From contig JADGHD010000270.1 in NCBI GenBank assembly GCA_019689615.1, positions 1 to 6,867 on the forward strand: DNA of 6,867 nt, read 5' to 3'. How positions within the stretch are numbered: the first letter of the stretch is position 1; each line of letters begins with the position of its first letter. The position numbers and the translations under genes were made by a program. The stretch is from Frankia sp. GTDB taxonomy: Bacteria > Actinomycetota > Actinomycetes > Frankiales > Frankiaceae. The notes under the pieces were generated by a model. The model saw only the letters and a program-made list of their open reading frames with translations. It searched no databases and was not told the DNA's origin. Below are positions 4,509 through 6,867 of the stretch, in pieces.

Positions 4509-6742
4509 ATGACCAGCTGGCTGGTCGCCCGGGTCATCGCGACATAGCGGTCCACCGCGCCGATGACGCCGTCCCCGGCGGATTCCCCGGCCGCGCCGGT
4601 CCCGCCGCCCGCCGTGGCGCCCACGCCGGCCGCCGGGGCCGGCTGCTGGCCGGCGCCGAACGTCTCCGGGCGGACCAGGATGACCAGGTCGAACTCCAGG
4701 CCCTTGGCCAGCTCCGGGGGCAGCGAGCTGACCCGCGGGGAGGTCGGCTCGAACGACGGGTCGCCGATCACGCAGGCCGTGCCCTCGGCGTGCGCGGCGA
4801 GCCAGCCGTCCAGGATCGGGCGCAGCCGCGACACCCGGTCGTGGATGACCGGCAGGCCCGTCTCGCGGATGGAGACCGGCACGTTCGCGTCCGGGAGCAC
4901 CGCCCGGATGACCGGTTCCGCCTCGGCCATGACCTCGCGCGGCGTGCGGTAGTTGATGCCCAGCGAGGACACGCTGACCTGGTGGAGCCCGGCCCGCTCC
5001 AGCCGCTCCCGCCAGCTCGCGCGGAACCCGTGCCGTGCCTGCGTCCGGTCGCCGACGATCGTGAAGCTGCGCGACGGGCAGCGCGCCAGCAGCATCTGCC
5101 ATTCGGCGTCCGTCAGCTCCTGCGCCTCGTCCACGACGATGTGCGCGAACGGGCCGGCGAGCCGGTCGGCGTCCTCGGGGCCCAGCGCGGCCTCGTCGAC
5201 CAGGGCGTCCTGGAAGTCCTCGCCGCGCAGCATCGTCACCAGGCCGACCCCGTACTCGTCGTCGTCGACGACGCGCAGGTTGTCGACGATCTGCGCCATG
5301 CGCGCGCGTTCCGCGGCCGCGGCCGCCTCGCGCGCCCGCCGCCGGCGCGCCGCCGCCGGGTCGCCGAGCAGCCGGCGGGCGGCGTCCAGGAACGGCAGGT
5401 CGGACACGGTCCAGGCGCGGGGGTCGGGGCGCCGCAGCGCGCGCACCTCGTCCTGGCTGAGCCAGGGTGCGCAGCGGCGCAGGTAGGCCGGCACCGACCA
5501 CAGGTCGGCGACCAGGTCCGCCGGGTCGAGCAGCGGCCAGGCCCTCCCGAGCGCGGTGCGCAGCGCCGTGTCGCGGGCCAGCGACGGGCGCAGCGCCTCG
5601 GCCGGGGCGTTCGGTGGCAGCCGGCTGATGACGATCTCGACCAGCTCCGCCAGGATCTGGCCGCGCGCCTCGTTGTGCGGGGTCCCGGGCTCGACCGCGT
5701 CGAACGCCTGCAGCCAGTCGTCGGTCTCGAGCTGGACCGTGCCCCACGGGGTGGCGAAGGCCAGCAGGTCGGCCGGCGGCTCCTGGTAGAACCGGACCGC
5801 CGCCTCGACCGCCCGCACCAGCTCGGCGGACGCCTTCAGCCGGGCGGCCAGCGGGTTGGTCTCGACGCCGGCCGTCGCACCCTCGGGGACGAGGTCGCGC
5901 AGGGTGCACAGCTGCACGCTCTCCTCGCCGAGGCTGGGCAGCACGTCGCGGACGTAGGCCAGGTAGGGCTGGTGCGGGCCGACGACCAGCACCCCGCCGG
6001 CGCCGCGGCGGCGCAGCCGGGGGTCGGCGTAGCACAGGTAGGCGGCCCGGTGCAGGGCGACGACGGTCTTGCCGGTGCCCGGGCCGCCGTCGACGACCAG
6101 CGCGCCGGCCGAGCCAGCGCGGATGATCGCGTCCTGGTCGGCGGCCAGGGTGGCGAGCACGTCGCGCATCTGGCCGGTGCGGCTCGCGGCCAGGCTGGCG
6201 ATGAACGCCGAGTGGTCGTCGAGCGCGGCGTGCCCGTCCGCCCCCTCGAGGCCCTGCTGGGTGAACACCTCGTCCCAGTAGTCGCAGACCCGGCCGCGCG
6301 CCCAGCGGTACCGGCGGCGGCTGACCAGGCCCATGGGGTCGGCGTGGGTCGCGCCGAAGAACGGCGCGGCCGCCGGGGAGCGCCAGTCGAGCAGCAGTCG
6401 GCGGCCGGTGCTGTCGCGCAGGCCGATCCGGCCGACGTACACCGGCTCCGGCTCGTCCGCGCGGACCATCCGGCCGAGGCACAGGTCGATGCCGTACCGG
6501 CGCAGCAGCCGCAGCCGGGCGGACAGACTGTGGATCTCCAGGTCCCGCTCCAGCGCCGCCTGGCCGGCGCCGGCGGGGGCCCGGCGCACCGCGTCGAGGC
6601 GGTCGGACAGCTCGGCGATCTTCTGCTCGAGGCAGGCGGCGACCGCCGCGAAGTGCCGCTCGTCGGCGGCGATCAGGGTCGGGCTCGCCTTGGCGGCGAG
6701 ATGGTGCGGAAGCTCGAACGCGCTCGTCGTGAGCGGGCCCAC
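4493..6742 (-). CDS. helR: HelD-type RNA polymerase recycling ATPase HelR (UvrD/Rep superfamily 1)
   Basis: A 749-residue superfamily 1 ATPase. In order: an N-terminal coiled coil (about 28-85) opening TTSAFELPHHLAAK, the HelD block LDWRSPAAAPFFGATHADPMG (118-138), Walker A GGPGTGKT (219-226) with the Q-motif glutamine near 203, a long insert domain (about 290-480), Walker B VVDEAQE (536-542), GDRTQ (564-568), NYRTP (597-601), KGLEFDLV (680-687) and DRYVAMTRAT (731-740). Characterised HelR proteins bind RNA polymerase, eject it from stalled or rifamycin-blocked complexes, and give rifamycin tolerance; they are motors on polymerase rather than true DNA helicases. All ATPase motifs look intact. 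GTG 6742 follows GGAG with an 8-base spacer and gives the family's usual N-terminus. Odd: a Gly/Ala/Pro-rich stretch (about 700-727) splits FGAG from AVDRYVAMTRAT, which I recall as nearly continuous in relatives. It is convergent with the small cysteine gene and probably monocistronic here. Confidence 0.92.
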   Translation of the reverse strand: MGPLTTSAFELPHHLAAKASPTLIAADERHFAAVAACLEQKIAELSDRLDAVRRAPAGAGQAALERDLEIHSLSARLRLLRRYGIDLCLGRMVRADEPEPVYVGRIGLRDSTGRRLLLDWRSPAAAPFFGATHADPMGLVSRRRYRWARGRVCDYWDEVFTQQGLEGADGHAALDDHSAFIASLAASRTGQMRDVLATLAADQDAIIRAGSAGALVVDGGPGTGKTVVALHRAAYLCYADPRLRRRGAGGVLVVGPHQPYLAYVRDVLPSLGEESVQLCTLRDLVPEGATAGVETNPLAARLKASAELVRAVEAAVRFYQEPPADLLAFATPWGTVQLETDDWLQAFDAVEPGTPHNEARGQILAELVEIVISRLPPNAPAEALRPSLARDTALRTALGRAWPLLDPADLVADLWSVPAYLRRCAPWLSQDEVRALRRPDPRAWTVSDLPFLDAARRLLGDPAAARRRRAREAAAAAERARMAQIVDNLRVVDDDEYGVGLVTMLRGEDFQDALVDEAALGPEDADRLAGPFAHIVVDEAQELTDAEWQMLLARCPSRSFTIVGDRTQARHGFRASWRERLERAGLHQVSVSSLGINYRTPREVMAEAEPVIRAVLPDANVPVSIRETGLPVIHDRVSRLRPILDGWLAAHAEGTACVIGDPSFEPTSPRVSSLPPELAKGLEFDLVILVRPETFGAGQQPAPAAGVGATAGGGTGAAGESAGDGVIGAVDRYVAMTRATSQLVILTDG

Positions 6743-6867
6743 GTCATCAGCTCCGATCCGGGGCTCATCTTCGTCAGTACTGGCGCCGGCGCCAGAGCCG
6801 CACGCCGGGACCTGCCGGGACGGAATGAGCCCGGTGACTCATCCGTACCCGATGTTGTCGGCCTCGG
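6743..6867 (-). promoter_or_regulatory. helR upstream region
   Basis: The last 125 bases hold the helR ribosome binding site (GGAG on the minus strand, 6751-6754), a perfect palindrome (6780-6795) and a CGGGAC direct repeat pair further out (about 6813-6830). I found no convincing -35/-10 pair. In Streptomyces, helR is reported to be induced by rifamycins through a rifamycin-associated element, an inverted repeat; I cannot confirm one here. Confidence 0.4.
6780..6795. repeat. Perfect 16-bp palindrome upstream of helR
   Basis: CTGGCGCCGGCGCCAG is its own exact complement and lies 37 bases upstream of the helR start, a place where a regulator would affect transcription start. The GC-only core raises the chance of coincidence, but it is the strongest dyad in this region. 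Confidence 0.5.

Noticed and set aside
4428..6482. Second long minus-strand open frame of 684 codons
   Set aside because: It overlaps helR in a shifted frame and encodes Arg/Pro/Gly-rich sequence, while the helR frame has all motifs.

Overview
The window is very GC-rich with strong third-position G/C, actinobacterial gene families and GTG starts, so it comes from a high-GC actinobacterium. The mix of a CoA-ester catabolic pair, a DUF2889 protein and a HelR ATPase would suit a Frankia-, Mycobacterium- or Streptomyces-like genome; I cannot fix the genus from sequence alone. I see no tRNA, rRNA, CRISPR array or insertion sequence.

Layout: (1) Bases 1-750, plus strand, hold a DUF2889 protein that is probably cut by the left edge. 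(2) A hairpin-rich gap separates it from a convergent LacI-family repressor (813-1814, minus). (3) Bases 1815-2343 form a roughly 530-bp divergent regulatory region. On the repressor side it has an inverted repeat over the probable promoter and a 12-bp hairpin. On the other side it has a good -35/-10 promoter and a long leader with two abutting perfect inverted repeats. (4) A plus-strand unit follows: a thiolase-fold protein (2344-3564) overlapping by 4 bases a zinc-ribbon/OB-fold DUF35 protein (3561-4001). A strong UUCG hairpin, a tandem ~25-bp repeat and a small three-cysteine protein (4151-4462) come next. (5) A convergent minus-strand gene (4493-6742) encodes a HelD/HelR-type RNA polymerase-associated ATPase. 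(6) The last 125 bases are its upstream region, with a perfect 16-bp palindrome.

The most informative unit is the thiolase-fold/DUF35 pair. The thiolase-fold protein lacks the nucleophilic cysteine and GHP histidine of true thiolases. It has tyrosines at the two places, and with the same 50-residue spacing, that I recall for the catalytic tyrosines of the steroid side-chain aldolase Ltp2, which also works with a DUF35 domain. I therefore read the pair as a probable CoA-ester retro-aldolase of unknown substrate, likely controlled by the divergent LacI repressor. The small cysteine protein may belong to the same pathway but has its own excellent ribosome binding site and possible control region. 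HelR is likely unrelated: it displaces stalled or rifamycin-bound RNA polymerase in the characterised members.
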